Counted from the stretch's first letter, positions 18,785 through 28,150 are shown. The stretch is 37,799 nt of DNA from Vibrio ordalii ATCC 33509 (GCA_000257205.1 AEZC01000017.1:1-37799), one strand, 5' to 3'. Program-made: numbers and translations. The notes: generated by a model from the letters alone, not told the origin.

Positions 18785-19015
18785 CGCTTAACACTCTCAA
18801 TTCAAAGCTCGATGATTCAAGAGCGAAGAAAAAAGTAAGCATTTTGCGTAGCTGACTAAATTTTTGCCAACTATCGCCCAATCTAAGCAATAAAAGGCAG
18901 TTTTTAGAGGTTAAAACAGAAATAATAAAAATAGTCAATTTGAAGGTGTAGTGATAACTAAGGATCGTGTATTCTTAATTGCGAGCCACTGAATTCTAAT
19001 AAAGATACGGATTAT

Positions 19016-19780
19016 ATGAATATAGGTTTACTCATTGCTCTTGTAGCAGTATTGCTGGTGTTAGTCCTTGGTTATAACATCATGCTCCAATATAAAGTAA
19101 AGGTCGAGTCAGCTAAAAAGCAGGAATCGACACGCTATATCGCCATTATTGATGCGACAGAAGATCTTATCGGCAATGCTCATCACATGCCTTTTAGTAA
19201 AGAGCTCTTAGTCTGCCTGAATACTCGGATTCTAGACGCGCTCATCAGTATGTATGAGTTAGATCCGAAAAATAAGCAGTTGGCACAGCGTATTGAGCAT
19301 ATGAAGGGGCAAATTAGACATTTACAAGAAAACCATCCCGGCGGTGATAGTACCGCGTTTAAAGTACCTAGCAGCGATAAACAAGCGCTTGTTATGCTTA
19401 AGTTAGTAAAACGCCTGAGAGACACGATTCGTAGTGAACATAATAAGGGACGCTTTGAAACACAATCTTACGTCGCTGAAAATGCCCGTTTGGAAATGAT
19501 ACAAATTCGCATCAACATTGAAAATGTCATCAAACGAGCTAATGATTCAATTGTTCGTGGTCAACCAGGAACATCCGTACAACTGCTGCGCAAAGGAATT
19601 GATGTATTAAGCTCTAAAAATGATGCATATTCGAGCCAAGCTCGAGAAAAACTACAGTCAATGTACGATGACTTAGAAAAAAGACGCCAGACAAAAAGTG
19701 CAACCGATCTTCAACAAATTGAAGATAGCGAGAGAAATAGTGATATGGATGCACTGTTTGGCGAAAAGAAGAAGTGGTAA
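19016..19780 (+). CDS. Membrane-anchored coiled-coil protein of unknown function
   Basis: 254 residues. Residues ~2-26 form one membrane helix (IGLLIALVAVLLVLVLGYNIML) with little before it, so the rest is probably cytoplasmic. The body is strongly charged and helical: TRYIAIIDATEDLIGNAHHMPFSK, QRIEHMKGQIRHLQ, LEMIQIRINIENVIKRANDS and REKLQSMYDDLEKRR look like amphipathic or coiled-coil helices. The acidic/basic tail ends in FGEKKKW. I do not recognise a characterised family, though similar ORFs between cysB and pyrF are expected in Vibrio. ATG 19016 has only a weak upstream GGA. Monocistronic, with a terminator at 19815. Possibly a scaffold or cell-envelope protein; this is a guess. Confidence 0.85.
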   Translation: MNIGLLIALVAVLLVLVLGYNIMLQYKVKVESAKKQESTRYIAIIDATEDLIGNAHHMPFSKELLVCLNTRILDALISMYELDPKNKQLAQRIEHMKGQIRHLQENHPGGDSTAFKVPSSDKQALVMLKLVKRLRDTIRSEHNKGRFETQSYVAENARLEMIQIRINIENVIKRANDSIVRGQPGTSVQLLRKGIDVLSSKNDAYSSQAREKLQSMYDDLEKRRQTKSATDLQQIEDSERNSDMDALFGEKKKW

Positions 19781-19814
19781 CTCATTTTCTTTTTCTATGC
19801 TTAACAATAACTTT

Positions 19815-19837
19815 AAGGTCGCATAAGCGACCTTTTT
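19815..19837 (+). terminator. Terminator of the coiled-coil protein gene
   Basis: Perfect 8-bp stem AAGGTCGC (19815-19822) / GCGACCTT (19827-19834) with loop ATAA, followed by TTT. The convergent pyrF ends at 19864; the minus-strand tail is less T-rich. Confidence 0.8.
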
Positions 19838-19863
19838 CATAAAGCGATACAAAAAATATTTGC

Positions 19864-20559
19864 TTACATTAACGTATCGTTTATCGCTTTTAGGACTTCA
19901 TCCGGTCTTATTGCCTGAGTAATTGGGCGTCCTATGACTAGATAATCTGAACCAGCTTTTATGGCCTCACTTGGAGTCATTATACGTCTTTGGTCTCCTG
20001 TTTCAGAACCAATAGGACGAATCCCTGGCGTAACCAATTTGAACTCTTGGCCAAGATAGCTCTTAAGCATGCGCGCTTCTTGAGCTGAGCATACCACTCC
20101 ATCTAACCCTGCATTTTGAGTTAGGCTAGCCAGACGCATTACATGCTCTTTAGGCGCAACATCGACGCCAATACCACGAAGATCAGAGTGTTCCATACTG
20201 GTTAGTACCGTGACAGCAATAAGTAGTGGTCGATCGTTACCATAAGGTTCAAGAATCTGACGAGACGCCGACATCATTCTCTCCCCACCACTGGCATGAA
20301 CATTCACCATCCACACACCAAGCTCAGCGGCTGCACGTACGGCTTTAGAGCACGTGTTGGGAATATCATGAAACTTTAGGTCTAAGAATACCGAAAAACC
20401 TCTGTTGTGTAGCTCACGCACAAAATCGGGACCAAACAGGGTAAACATCTCTTTGCCCACTTTTAATCGACAGCTGTTGGGGTCAATTTTATCAACAAAA
20501 GCTAACGCTTCCGCTTGTTGCTCATAATCCAACGCGACAATTACTCTCTGGTCTTTCAT
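19864..20559 (-). CDS. pyrF: Orotidine 5'-phosphate decarboxylase
   Basis: 231 residues. Last step of UMP synthesis: decarboxylation of OMP. VALDY at the N-terminus, catalytic Asp-Lys-Asp array in [12 protein letters not shown], and phosphate-binding VTPGIRP and [10 protein letters not shown] near the C-terminus are all present. Start ATG 20559 follows AGGAG by 6 bases; the frame is open to an upstream GTG at 20565, but that GTG overlaps the ribosome site. It lies downstream of lapAB, as in enteric bacteria, but a strong terminator intervenes (20584-20611), so it may have its own promoter or be controlled by read-through. The enteric downstream partner yciH is absent. Confidence 0.97.
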   Translation of the reverse strand: MKDQRVIVALDYEQQAEALAFVDKIDPNSCRLKVGKEMFTLFGPDFVRELHNRGFSVFLDLKFHDIPNTCSKAVRAAAELGVWMVNVHASGGERMMSASRQILEPYGNDRPLLIAVTVLTSMEHSDLRGIGVDVAPKEHVMRLASLTQNAGLDGVVCSAQEARMLKSYLGQEFKLVTPGIRPIGSETGDQRRIMTPSEAIKAGSDYLVIGRPITQAIRPDEVLKAINDTLM

Positions 20560-20583
20560 TTTCACTCCTAAAATAATTAAGCT

Positions 20584-20611
20584 AAAAAAATGCAGCTTTC
20601 ATAAGCTGCAG
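20584..20611 (-). terminator. Terminator or attenuator between lapB and pyrF
   Basis: Minus-strand stem TGCAGCTT / AAGCTGCA (20591-20598 and 20603-20610) with a 4-nt loop, followed by seven T residues. It starts about 35 bases after the lapB stop and ends about 25 bases before the pyrF ATG. Confidence 0.85.
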
Positions 20612-20644
20612 TTTTCGAGTCGATCAGTAACCAGTACATGAACT

Positions 20645-21814
20645 CTATTCACCATCCAAACCACGGATAGGTTTAATTGAACCCCAATTCTTACATGATG
20701 GGCAGTGCCAGTAGAGAGAATGGGTTGAGAAACCACACTTTCTGCATCGATAGCGAGGTTTTACTTTTAGTTGCTCACCTACCAATTTTTGCAAGGTTGA
20801 CAAACTCTCTTTCGCTCGACCTTCCTCTGCTTCAATGAGATGGTAGTCAATTAAACGATAGAAGCCCTTCATGGTTGGATTTTTAACCAATTGCCGTGTC
20901 AAAAGTTCCTGTGCAGCTCCAGCACCATCATGTTGTGCCACCAACTGTGCGAGCATCAGCTCAGCTGACACACCAGCTTCATTGATAATGCATTCCCGCA
21001 AGAACTCAACAAGCTCACTCTCTTTACCAATATGGTGATAGCATTCAGCAAGCGTAGGTAATACCTCACCGATGAAATCAATGTCCTGCTCCAAGACCAT
21101 CTGCATATACTGGATTGTTTGACGGTAGTCATCATTTTCAAGATACAGCTTACCTAAAGAGATCGTTGCACGCACACACTTAGGATCTTCAGACAGCGCT
21201 TTTTTAAGATATTGAATCGCTTTGCTATCGCGTCCTTCAGCCTTCTCTTGCACCGCAAGTTCACACCAAAAATGGGCTATAACACTGTGCACTCTTTTTC
21301 TACCTAATTTCACCAGCGCATAAGCGTAATCAATAGCTTTATGCCACTCTCGAGTCTGCTGGTAAATAGAAACCAATTGTTGCAACGCCGCTTCTTTGTG
21401 TTCAGGCTCTTCGATCAGTTGTTCAAATATTTTTTCGGCGCGATCGAGAAATCCAGCCACCATATAGTCTTTTGCTAATTGTTGTAAGGCGAGGTTTTTT
21501 TGGTCAATAGTAAGGCTTGAACGGGATATAAGATTTTGATGGATGCGGATAGCACGATCGACCTCTCCTCTTGAACGGAATAAGTTACCCAGCGCTAAGT
21601 GGGTATCAATCGTTTCATTGTCTACTTGAAGTAGCTCAATAAAATGATCAACGGCCTTATCTGATTGATCAGAAAGCAGTAAGTTAAGGCCCGTCACATA
21701 CTGACGAGAAATTTGGTGAGAATGTTTCTGCTTATCTTGCTGAGCACTACGATTTCCCATATACCAACCATAGGCGGCGACAATCGGTAGTAGCAAGAAG
21801 AGAATTTCTAACAT
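20645..21814 (-). CDS. lapB: LPS assembly protein B (TPR protein with rubredoxin-like zinc domain)
   Basis: 389 residues, typical of LapB (YciM). Inner-membrane adaptor that delivers LpxC to FtsH and so limits LPS synthesis. An N-terminal membrane helix (MLEILFLLLPIVAAYGWYMG) is followed by about nine TPR-like helical repeats facing the cytoplasm (for example LALGNLFRSRGEVDRAIRIHQ). It ends in a zinc ribbon, CRKCGFS...HCPSCKNWG, with two CxxC pairs in the last 30 residues. ATG 21814 has AAGG 9 bases upstream; the in-frame TTG at 21817 is less likely. Directly follows lapA. Followed by a terminator. Confidence 0.95.
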   Translation of the reverse strand: MLEILFLLLPIVAAYGWYMGNRSAQQDKQKHSHQISRQYVTGLNLLLSDQSDKAVDHFIELLQVDNETIDTHLALGNLFRSRGEVDRAIRIHQNLISRSSLTIDQKNLALQQLAKDYMVAGFLDRAEKIFEQLIEEPEHKEAALQQLVSIYQQTREWHKAIDYAYALVKLGRKRVHSVIAHFWCELAVQEKAEGRDSKAIQYLKKALSEDPKCVRATISLGKLYLENDDYRQTIQYMQMVLEQDIDFIGEVLPTLAECYHHIGKESELVEFLRECIINEAGVSAELMLAQLVAQHDGAGAAQELLTRQLVKNPTMKGFYRLIDYHLIEAEEGRAKESLSTLQKLVGEQLKVKPRYRCRKCGFSTHSLYWHCPSCKNWGSIKPIRGLDGE

Positions 21815-21833
21815 CAAGTCAGCCTTTATTTCA

Positions 21834-22109
21834 CTACGCTTTACTTGTTACAGCGCTGTTCTCTGCCGTTTGCTTTTTCAGTTGCTTATTCAACTTTCTA
21901 ACTTGCAACTGAGACTTAAAGTAGAAGCTACTGCCGAGCAAACAAGCGAGTAAAAAACCAGAGACAAAAACAGTACCAAGTAAAGTAGACAAGTGAAATT
22001 CGCCTTGAGCGATCAAATAGTTAAACGTCACAACTGCTTGATTTTGAGCCCCTAATGCTAAAGCAATCAAAAAAAGTGCAAGAATTAAAACGATTTTTAT
22101 AATTTTCAT
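21834..22109 (-). CDS. lapA: LPS assembly protein A (DUF1049)
   Basis: 91 residues with two membrane helices (residues ~3-22 and ~43-65), the second preceded by the HLSTLLG loop typical of LapA/YciS (DUF1049). A charged helix (QLQVRKLNKQLKKQTAE) extends into the cytoplasm. LapA works with LapB in coordinating LPS synthesis and assembly at the inner membrane. 19 bases separate it from lapB, so the two form one unit. Upstream, the ihfB terminator (22194-22231) suggests a promoter in 22110-22190. Confidence 0.93.
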   Translation of the reverse strand: MKIIKIVLILALFLIALALGAQNQAVVTFNYLIAQGEFHLSTLLGTVFVSGFLLACLLGSSFYFKSQLQVRKLNKQLKKQTAENSAVTSKA

Positions 22110-22193
22110 ATGCCACTACCTATCCAGTATTGATCTGGTCTGATTATGCAGGAAAATGGCCTTACAAACCACGTCTATTATGGATTCCTTTCT

Positions 22194-22231
22194 TAAAAAA
22201 ACGGCATACTTAAACTGTATGCCGTTTTTTA
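22194..22231. terminator. ihfB terminator, T-rich on both sides
   Basis: 9-bp stem ACGGCATAC (22201-22209) / GTATGCCGT (22217-22225) with a 7-nt loop, flanked by A and T runs so that the stem extends to 14 or more pairs. On the minus strand T residues follow directly. Lies about 25 bases after the ihfB stop. Confidence 0.85.
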
Positions 22232-22250
22232 GAATACTCTCTAAATCGCT

Positions 22251-22535
22251 TTAGATATTCTCATTAACTCGCTCACGTAACTCTTTACCTGGCTTGAAAT
22301 GAGGGACGAACTTGCCATCCAACACCACTTTATCACCGGTTTTAGGATTACGGCCCACTCTAGGCTCACGATAGTGCAAAGAGAAACTACCAAATCCGCG
22401 AATTTCGATTCGCTCTCCGCTTTCTAAAGTTGATGCCATATGTTCAAGAATATCTTTCACAGCGTCTTCAATTTCTTTAGCAGATAGGTGCGTTTTCTCA
22501 GCACAGAGTCTTTCTATCAATTCAGACTTAGTCAT
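22251..22535 (-). CDS. ihfB: Integration host factor beta subunit
   Basis: 94 residues, the exact length of IHF-beta. With IhfA it bends DNA sharply at specific sites for recombination, replication and transcription. Starts [20 protein letters not shown]. The DNA-binding beta arm shows the [10 protein letters not shown] motif with the intercalating Pro at its tip. ATG 22535 follows GAGGGAAACT; the frame is open 12 bases further to 22547 (MRET), but that start would lengthen the protein and cover the ribosome site. Downstream of rpsA with a terminator between them, as in the conserved cmk-rpsA-ihfB order. Confidence 0.96.
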   Translation of the reverse strand: MTKSELIERLCAEKTHLSAKEIEDAVKDILEHMASTLESGERIEIRGFGSFSLHYREPRVGRNPKTGDKVVLDGKFVPHFKPGKELRERVNENI

Positions 22536-22572
22536 AGTTTCCCTCATTACTTATCAAAGTAGGCACTAACTG

Positions 22573-22601
22573 AAAAAAAAGGAGCCTTACGGCCCCTTTT
22601 A
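22573..22601 (-). terminator. rpsA terminator
   Basis: Minus-strand stem AAAGGGGCC / GGCTCCTTT (one G-U pair) with loop GTAA, followed by eight T residues. Lies about 15 bases after the rpsA stop. Confidence 0.9.
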
Positions 22602-22611
22602 GCGAGTTAGA

Positions 22612-24282
22612 TTATTCGCCTTTAGCAGCCTTGAATGCATCAGCCATAGCATTACCAAACGCACCTTCATCAGATTTGTTTAGAGTAGCCATTGCTTCTT
22701 GCTCATCAGCTTCATCTTTAGCTTTGATAGATAGGTTGATTACGCGGTTTTTACGGTCTACACCAGTAAATTTCGCTTCAACGCTGTCACCAACGCTTAG
22801 GACTAGAGACGCATCTTCAATACGGTCACGAGATGCTTCAGAAGCACGGATGTAACCTTCAACGCCGTCTACAAGTTCAATTGTAGCACCTTTCGCGTCA
22901 ACTGCAGTAACAGTACCGTTAACTAGAGTACCTTTTTTGTTATCAGCAACATATGCGTTGAACGGGTCGTTTTCCATTTGCTTAACGCCAAGAGAAATAC
23001 GCTCACGCTCTGCATCTACTGCTAGAACAACTGCAGAGATTTCATCGCCTTTCTTGTAATCACGTACCGCTTCTTCTCCAGGAACGTTCCAAGAGATATC
23101 AGATAGGTGAACTAGACCGTCGATGCCGCCGTCTAGACCGATGAAGATACCGAAGTCAGTGATAGACTTGATCTTACCAGTAACTTTGTCGCCTTTAGCT
23201 TGCGCTTCAGCGAATGACTGCCATGGGTTAGCTTTACACTGTTTAAGACCTAGAGAGATACGACGACGCTCTTCGTCGATATCAAGAACCATAACCTCAA
23301 CTTCGTCGCCAACGTTAACAACTTTAGATGGGTGGATGTTCTTGTTAGTCCAATCCATTTCAGAAACGTGTACTAGACCTTCAACGCCTTCTTCGATTTC
23401 AACGAAGCAGCCGTAGTCAGTTAGATTTGTTACACGGCCAGATAGTTTATGACCTTCTGGGTAACGCTTAGCGATAGCTACCCATGGATCTTCGCCAAGT
23501 TGCTTAAGACCTAGTGATACGCGAGTACGATCACGATCAAACTTAAGAACTTTAACTAGGATTTCGTCACCAACGTTAACGATTTCTGATGGGTGTTTAA
23601 CGCGTTTCCAAGCCATATCTGTGATATGTAGAAGACCATCAACACCACCAAGGTCAACGAATGCGCCGTAGTCAGTAAGGTTCTTAACGATACCTTTAAC
23701 TTCAGTACCTTCTTGTAGAGTTTCAAGAAGTTCGTCACGTTCAACGCTGCTTTCTGATTCAATAACAGCACGACGAGAAACAACAACGTTGTTACGTTTC
23801 TGGTCTAGTTTGATAACTTTGAACTCTAGCTCTTTGTTTTCTAGGTGAGTAGTGTCACGGATAGGACGCACGTCAACAAGAGAGCCTGGAAGGAAAGCAC
23901 GGATACCGTTTAGTTCAACAGTGAAGCCACCTTTAACTTTACCATTGATAATACCAATAACAGTTTCAGCTTCTTCGTAAGCTTTCTCAAGAACGATCCA
24001 AGCTTCATGACGCTTAGCTTTCTCACGAGAAAGTTGAGTTTCACCGAAACCATCTTCAACAGCGTCTAGAGCAACGTCTACTTCAGAACCAACTTCAACT
24101 TCAAGTTCGCCAGCAGCGTTCTTGAACTGTTCAGCAGGGATAGCAGACTCAGACTTAAGACCAGCGTCAACAAGAACGAAACCATTCTCGATAGCGACTA
24201 CAGTACCTTTAACGATTGTACCTTGTTGAAATTGTGTTTCGTTTAAAAACTCTTCAAAGAGTTGAGCAAAAGATTCAGTCAT
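22612..24282 (-). CDS. rpsA: 30S ribosomal protein S1
   Basis: 556 residues (E. coli S1 is 557). Six S1/OB-fold RNA-binding repeats: the first two bind the ribosome, the others bind mRNA. Repeats are recognisable by recurring [20 protein letters not shown], [21 protein letters not shown] and [24 protein letters not shown] blocks. Starts [15 protein letters not shown]. The ribosome site is only GAAG about 10-14 bases before the ATG, weak for so highly expressed a protein, as in E. coli rpsA, where the leader folding drives initiation. The leader hairpin at 24309-24330 fits this. Follows cmk by 103 bases. Confidence 0.97.
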   Translation of the reverse strand: MTESFAQLFEEFLNETQFQQGTIVKGTVVAIENGFVLVDAGLKSESAIPAEQFKNAAGELEVEVGSEVDVALDAVEDGFGETQLSREKAKRHEAWIVLEKAYEEAETVIGIINGKVKGGFTVELNGIRAFLPGSLVDVRPIRDTTHLENKELEFKVIKLDQKRNNVVVSRRAVIESESSVERDELLETLQEGTEVKGIVKNLTDYGAFVDLGGVDGLLHITDMAWKRVKHPSEIVNVGDEILVKVLKFDRDRTRVSLGLKQLGEDPWVAIAKRYPEGHKLSGRVTNLTDYGCFVEIEEGVEGLVHVSEMDWTNKNIHPSKVVNVGDEVEVMVLDIDEERRRISLGLKQCKANPWQSFAEAQAKGDKVTGKIKSITDFGIFIGLDGGIDGLVHLSDISWNVPGEEAVRDYKKGDEISAVVLAVDAERERISLGVKQMENDPFNAYVADNKKGTLVNGTVTAVDAKGATIELVDGVEGYIRASEASRDRIEDASLVLSVGDSVEAKFTGVDRKNRVINLSIKAKDEADEQEAMATLNKSDEGAFGNAMADAFKAAKGE

Positions 24283-24308
24283 TTATTTAATCTTCAATAA
24301 GTAAACTT

Positions 24309-24330
24309 CCATGGGTATCCTACCGCATGG
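24309..24330 (-). promoter_or_regulatory. rpsA leader hairpin with a GGA apical loop
   Basis: On the minus strand CCATG, a bulged C, GGTA, loop GGA, TACC, CATGG fold into a 9-bp stem about 27 bases before the rpsA ATG. Leaders of gamma-proteobacterial rpsA fold into hairpins needed for efficient initiation and S1 autoregulation (family knowledge). Confidence 0.6.
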
Positions 24331-24385
24331 GGTTATTAAATTCGCCAGTCATCATCCTTGCGACCGACGCTCTTACCTAGCAGAA

Positions 24386-25066
24386 CTACTCTGCCAGCTT
24401 AGATTCTACATATTGTAATGCTTCTTCTACAACTTCGTCGATAGACATTGAGGTTGAGTCAAGCAATAGCGCATCCTCTGCAGGGCGTAATGGGGCCACT
24501 GGGCGGTTACGATCTCGGTCGTCACGCTCTTGGATCTCGCTTAAAAGGGCGTCAAATTTAACATCTAGCCCTTTGAGTTGCAACTGCTTAAAGCGACGTT
24601 GGGCTCGCTCTTGCGCGCTGGCATCTAGGAATATTTTCACTTCTGCTTGAGGAAACACAACTGTGCCCATATCACGTCCATCAGCAACCAGTCCCTGCTC
24701 TTTCGCAAAGGCCCGTTGGCGACGTAATAATGCCTCGCGCACTCTAGGCAGCGCCGCTACCTTTGATGCTGCCATTCCTGTCTCTTCTTTGCGTAATTCT
24801 TTCGATACATCCTCACCTTCAAGAATCACTCTGATCAAGTCACCTTCTGCGATAAATTGGACATCTAAATGTGTCGCTAGAGGAACAAGCGCTTCTTCCG
24901 ATTCCGTATCCACACCGTGGTGAATCGCCGCCAATGCAAGAACGCGGTAAATAGCTCCAGAATCGAGCAAATGAAAGCCTAATTTCTTAGCCAACAACAT
25001 ACAAAGAGTGCCTTTACCAGCACCACTTGGGCCATCTACGGTAATTACCGGAGTGTGAGAGGACAT
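24386..25066 (-). CDS. cmk: Cytidylate kinase
   Basis: 226 residues, normal for bacterial CMP kinase. Phosphorylates CMP and dCMP using ATP. P-loop GPSGAGKGT at residues ~12-20, followed by LLDSGAIYR (nucleotide-monophosphate binding), [11 protein letters not shown] around residue 128, and the [13 protein letters not shown] lid segment with arginines. ATG 25066 has GGAG 7 bases upstream. First gene of the conserved cmk-rpsA-ihfB neighbourhood. Confidence 0.96.
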   Translation of the reverse strand: MSSHTPVITVDGPSGAGKGTLCMLLAKKLGFHLLDSGAIYRVLALAAIHHGVDTESEEALVPLATHLDVQFIAEGDLIRVILEGEDVSKELRKEETGMAASKVAALPRVREALLRRQRAFAKEQGLVADGRDMGTVVFPQAEVKIFLDASAQERAQRRFKQLQLKGLDVKFDALLSEIQERDDRDRNRPVAPLRPAEDALLLDSTSMSIDEVVEEALQYVESKLAE

Positions 25067-25189
25067 GATTTACTCCACTTAGTTTTTATGCGGCTTGTTT
25101 GCTCGCTTTTGTCGGCGACAAATTATAGTGCTTATCCATTACAGGCGCTAGGAAGGAATGGTGATATGACTGAAATTTCACAGTGATAC

Positions 25190-25220
25190 AAGCGTCGCTT
25201 TCAGGGATGCGACGCTTTTG
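25190..25220. terminator. Hairpin between comEA and cmk
   Basis: Perfect 9-bp stem AAGCGTCGC (25190-25198) / GCGACGCTT (25209-25217), about 15 bases after the comEA stop. Its T run is better on the plus strand; on the minus strand, the direction of comEA, it is followed only by TTGTATC, so efficiency is uncertain. Confidence 0.5.
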
Positions 25221-25230
25221 ATAGAGACTT

Positions 25231-25530
25231 TTATAAAATAATACGCTCGGCATTTTGCTTAACAGTGGCGGCACCAATGCCTTTCACCAAGCTCAGATCT
25301 TCTTTGGTTTTAAAAGCGCCATTTTGTTGACGATATTCAACAATCGCTTGTGCTTTTTTAAGTCCAATACCTTTCAATAGAGTGGCAATTTCCTCAGCAG
25401 AGTCCTGATTGATATTAACTGTAATTTCAATGCCTTGGTGCGTTTCTACCACCTTTTCTTCTGCTAATTCCGGTGAAAGAGGCAATACGATACTTAGAAG
25501 TAGCAACCCGAGTTTTGTTTTCAATTTCAT
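25231..25530 (-). CDS. comEA: ComEA-like helix-hairpin-helix DNA-binding competence protein
   Basis: 99 residues. A signal peptide (MKLKTKLGLLLLSIVLPLSPELAEE) precedes a short linker and a double helix-hairpin-helix domain: INQDSAEEIATLLKGIGLKK and KEDLSLVKGIGAATVKQ carry the two GIG hairpins. Gram-negative ComEA is periplasmic, binds incoming double-stranded DNA and ratchets it across the outer membrane during natural transformation. ATG 25530 is chosen because it puts the signal peptide at the N-terminus and GGAAATG lies upstream; the frame is open to 25623, but that extension is not signal-like. Follows ppiD on the same strand, the usual Vibrio order. Confidence 0.93.
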   Translation of the reverse strand: MKLKTKLGLLLLSIVLPLSPELAEEKVVETHQGIEITVNINQDSAEEIATLLKGIGLKKAQAIVEYRQQNGAFKTKEDLSLVKGIGAATVKQNAERIIL

Positions 25531-25666
25531 ATGAACATTTCCTTGTTTATTAGTGGGTATCAATATTAATTGAGCTTGGAAATCAGAGGGAATCAAAAAG
25601 GTAGAAATTGAAATGAGCTGCATAAGCAGCCCATTTTGAGTTTCATATCAATTACATTACTAGCCT

Positions 25667-27526
25667 TTATTGGCTCACAACATAATATTCAATGTCTGTA
25701 TTTTTACGCAAAGTTGTAAGTATCGCAGCCAAATCACGTTGGCTACCAATGCGATCTAACTGAGCCGTAATTTGATCATTGTACTCAGGTGTGACTTTAG
25801 CCTCGACCTTATGTAGTTCAACAAGAACAATATCACCATTCATTGCTTTCGCTTGACCGTAAACCACACTATCTGCTGCTGGTTTAGGGAGAGAAAACAC
25901 TGAACTCGCCAATGAAGAGCTACGATCAATCATTTCCAACTCAGCAAATTTTAACCCACGCTGTTCCAATAAGGATTGGTCACCTTGCTTTAGGGTATCA
26001 ATCAATTTTGTGGCTAACTCAATCGCTTGTTGTTCGCCTTTGACTTTAGAAAGCTGAGCAACCACTTGCTCTTTCACTTCAGCCAAAGGAAGAACTATTT
26101 GTTCCCGAGCATCATCAACACGAACAACGATAACGTGTTCTGGGGCAACTTCTAATACCTCAGAATTGAGCCTATCTTCTTTTACCTCTGGGCTTAGAAT
26201 CGCTTGAAGAACCGCTGGATTTTTAAGAATTTCAGGTGCATCTTGCTGAGAAATAAAATCGGTTTTCTGAATCTTAGCTGAGATGGCTTTTGCTGCTTCA
26301 TCCAGAGAGTCAGGTGATTCAAATGCCACTTTTTCTAGCTTGGTCTGCAACTCATAAAACTGATCAGCGGCTTTTTGGTCTAACATTTCAGCTTTGATTT
26401 CAGAGGCAACCTGTGCGTAGGGCTGTGCGATAGGGGCTTTAACATCATCAAGACGGATAATGTGATAGCCAAATTCAGATTTGACCAACCCTGTGATATC
26501 CCCTATCTGTTCGATAGCAAAGGCTGCTTGTTCAAAAGCTGGGTCCATCACATCATGTTCAATCCAACCTAGTGACCCCCCCTCTTCTACGCTTCCTACG
26601 TCTTCTGATTTTTCTTTCGCTAAGGTCGCGAAATCAGCGCCAGCATTCAGTTCATCGAGAATCGCCTGCGCTTTAGCTTTATCATCACCTTGAACCAAAA
26701 TATGGCTTACTTTACGCTGTGCTTGAGTGGAGTATTTGTCTAAATGCTCTTGGTAGTACTGCTCGGCCTGTTCATCAGACACTACCATTTGGTCTTTCAA
26801 TTGTTGGGCAGAAAGCTCAATATAAGCCACTTTAACCTGCTCTGGACGGGTATAGCGCTCTGCATTTTGTTGATAATATTGAGTAATTTCTTCATCACTC
26901 AACTCAACATTTTTAGCAAACTCGCTGAGTGACAATGTGAGCGCACGGATATCGCGGGTTTGAGAGATCAGTTCACTTTGCTGATTAACCTCACCCTGCA
27001 ACGTAAATTCACTACCTTGAATAGCACTAAGCAACTGGTTACGAATAAGATCACGACGCAGATATTCTGCAAAGCTTTCAGCAGAGAAACCCGCACGGCG
27101 AAGAGCCGCTTGATAGATTTCTTGGTCAAACTTACCGCCGGTCTGGAATTGAGGCATGTCTAAAATCATTTTACGAACCTGATCATCGCTCACTCGTAAA
27201 CCTAGTGATTGTGCATGCTGCTCCAACAATAAATCGTTAACCATACGATCAAGAACTGACTTACGAAATGACTCGACATACTGATGATCAGCGAGCAAGT
27301 TAGCAAAATAATCCCCTAATTGGGATTGCATGCGATTGCGCTCGTTCTGGTACGCTTGTTCAAATTCACCACGGCCAATCTCACTATTGCCAACTTTAGC
27401 CGCAGCATTACTGCCACCGCTGACCAAGTAGCTACCGACACCTGCGAATACGAATGATAAGATAATCATTCCTAGAATAATTTTCACCGCGATGCTGTTC
27501 ACGCCTTCGCGTAATCGATCCATCAT
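25667..27526 (-). CDS. ppiD: Periplasmic chaperone / peptidyl-prolyl isomerase PpiD
   Basis: 619 residues. A single N-terminal membrane helix (residues ~14-34, VKIILGMIILSFVFAGVGSYL) anchors a periplasmic SurA-like chaperone. SurA-N-like region ~35-200 (VRKMILDMPQFQTGGKFDQ). One parvulin domain ~266-355 (RKVSHILVQGDD to FGYHIIRLDD). Then an extended C-terminal domain. It associates with the SecYEG translocon and helps newly exported proteins. Starts at ATG 27526 with a GGAG 12 bases upstream; a second ATG follows directly. Lies between hupB (upstream, with terminator) and comEA. Confidence 0.95.
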   Translation of the reverse strand: MMDRLREGVNSIAVKIILGMIILSFVFAGVGSYLVSGGSNAAAKVGNSEIGRGEFEQAYQNERNRMQSQLGDYFANLLADHQYVESFRKSVLDRMVNDLLLEQHAQSLGLRVSDDQVRKMILDMPQFQTGGKFDQEIYQAALRRAGFSAESFAEYLRRDLIRNQLLSAIQGSEFTLQGEVNQQSELISQTRDIRALTLSLSEFAKNVELSDEEITQYYQQNAERYTRPEQVKVAYIELSAQQLKDQMVVSDEQAEQYYQEHLDKYSTQAQRKVSHILVQGDDKAKAQAILDELNAGADFATLAKEKSEDVGSVEEGGSLGWIEHDVMDPAFEQAAFAIEQIGDITGLVKSEFGYHIIRLDDVKAPIAQPYAQVASEIKAEMLDQKAADQFYELQTKLEKVAFESPDSLDEAAKAISAKIQKTDFISQQDAPEILKNPAVLQAILSPEVKEDRLNSEVLEVAPEHVIVVRVDDAREQIVLPLAEVKEQVVAQLSKVKGEQQAIELATKLIDTLKQGDQSLLEQRGLKFAELEMIDRSSSLASSVFSLPKPAADSVVYGQAKAMNGDIVLVELHKVEAKVTPEYNDQITAQLDRIGSQRDLAAILTTLRKNTDIEYYVVSQ

Positions 27527-27593
27527 AATCTAACTGCTCTCCGGATAAGAAGCTTCACACTTCAGCCTAAAAATTGAATAGCGCGATAATATC

Positions 27594-27626
27594 AGAAAAA
27601 GAAATGCGCATCAGTAGGATGCGCAT
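27594..27626 (-). terminator. hupB terminator
   Basis: Stem ATGCGCATC (27604-27612) / GATGCGCAT (27618-27626). On the minus strand it is followed by TTTCTTTTTC. Lies about 60 bases after the hupB stop and just ahead of the ppiD leader. Confidence 0.75.
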
Positions 27627-27683
27627 AATTTCAAAAGGTTCGAATTAATTTTGCGCTTAAGCAGCAAAAAATAACGATTTTGA

Positions 27684-27956
27684 TTAGTTGCAAGCGTCTT
27701 TAAGCGCTTTGCCTGCTTTGAAAGCAGGTACTTTTGCTTCTGCGATTTGGATCTCTTCACCCGTTTTAGGGTTACGACCCGTGCGCGCTGCACGAGTGCG
27801 AACGCTAAATGTACCAAAGCCAACAAGCGCCACTTGATCGCCAGATTGAAGAGTGCCACTCACCGCTTCGATAAATGCATCCAAAGCACGGCCTGACGAT
27901 GCTTTAGAGATGTCAGCGTTTTCTGCGATTTGTTCTACTAATTGTGTTTTATTCAC
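27684..27956 (-). CDS. hupB: DNA-binding protein HU-beta
   Basis: 90 residues, the standard HU length. Nucleoid protein that binds and bends DNA without strict sequence preference. [42 protein letters not shown] and [16 protein letters not shown] align with E. coli HU-beta, including the RNPxTG arm tip. I choose GTG 27956 because AGGGG lies 8 bases upstream and the 90-residue length is then exact; the ORF is open to an ATG at 27977, but that would add seven residues and cover the ribosome site. An unusual terminal Cys (ACN) replaces the enteric VN. Lies between lon and ppiD, the conserved order. Confidence 0.96.
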   Translation of the reverse strand: MNKTQLVEQIAENADISKASSGRALDAFIEAVSGTLQSGDQVALVGFGTFSVRTRAARTGRNPKTGEEIQIAEAKVPAFKAGKALKDACN

Positions 27957-28082
27957 TGTGATTCCCCTTTGCGTCACCCATTATTATTTTTAACGGTGAC
28001 TTTTCGTTCCATTAAGTTCCCAAACTAGCTTGAAGCCTTATTACATCTGGGCTGCAAGCTATAGGGGCTTACGTTAGCGTCC

Positions 28083-28122
28083 AAAAAAAACGCTGACAAG
28101 CCTTTTTAAGCCTATCAGCGTG
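28083..28122 (-). terminator. lon terminator
   Basis: Minus-strand stem ACGCTGA / TCAGCGT (28090-28096 and 28115-28121), with further inner pairing GGCTT around the A-rich loop, followed by eight T residues. Lies about 30 bases after the lon stop. Confidence 0.85.
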
Positions 28123-28150
28123 ATCTTTTACTTATTTTTGCTGCACATCA

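Noticed and set aside
25086..25277. 63-aa minus-strand open frame between comEA and cmk
   Set aside because: It overlaps the end of comEA and the hairpin at 25190-25220, has no ribosome site, and its composition does not look like a protein.
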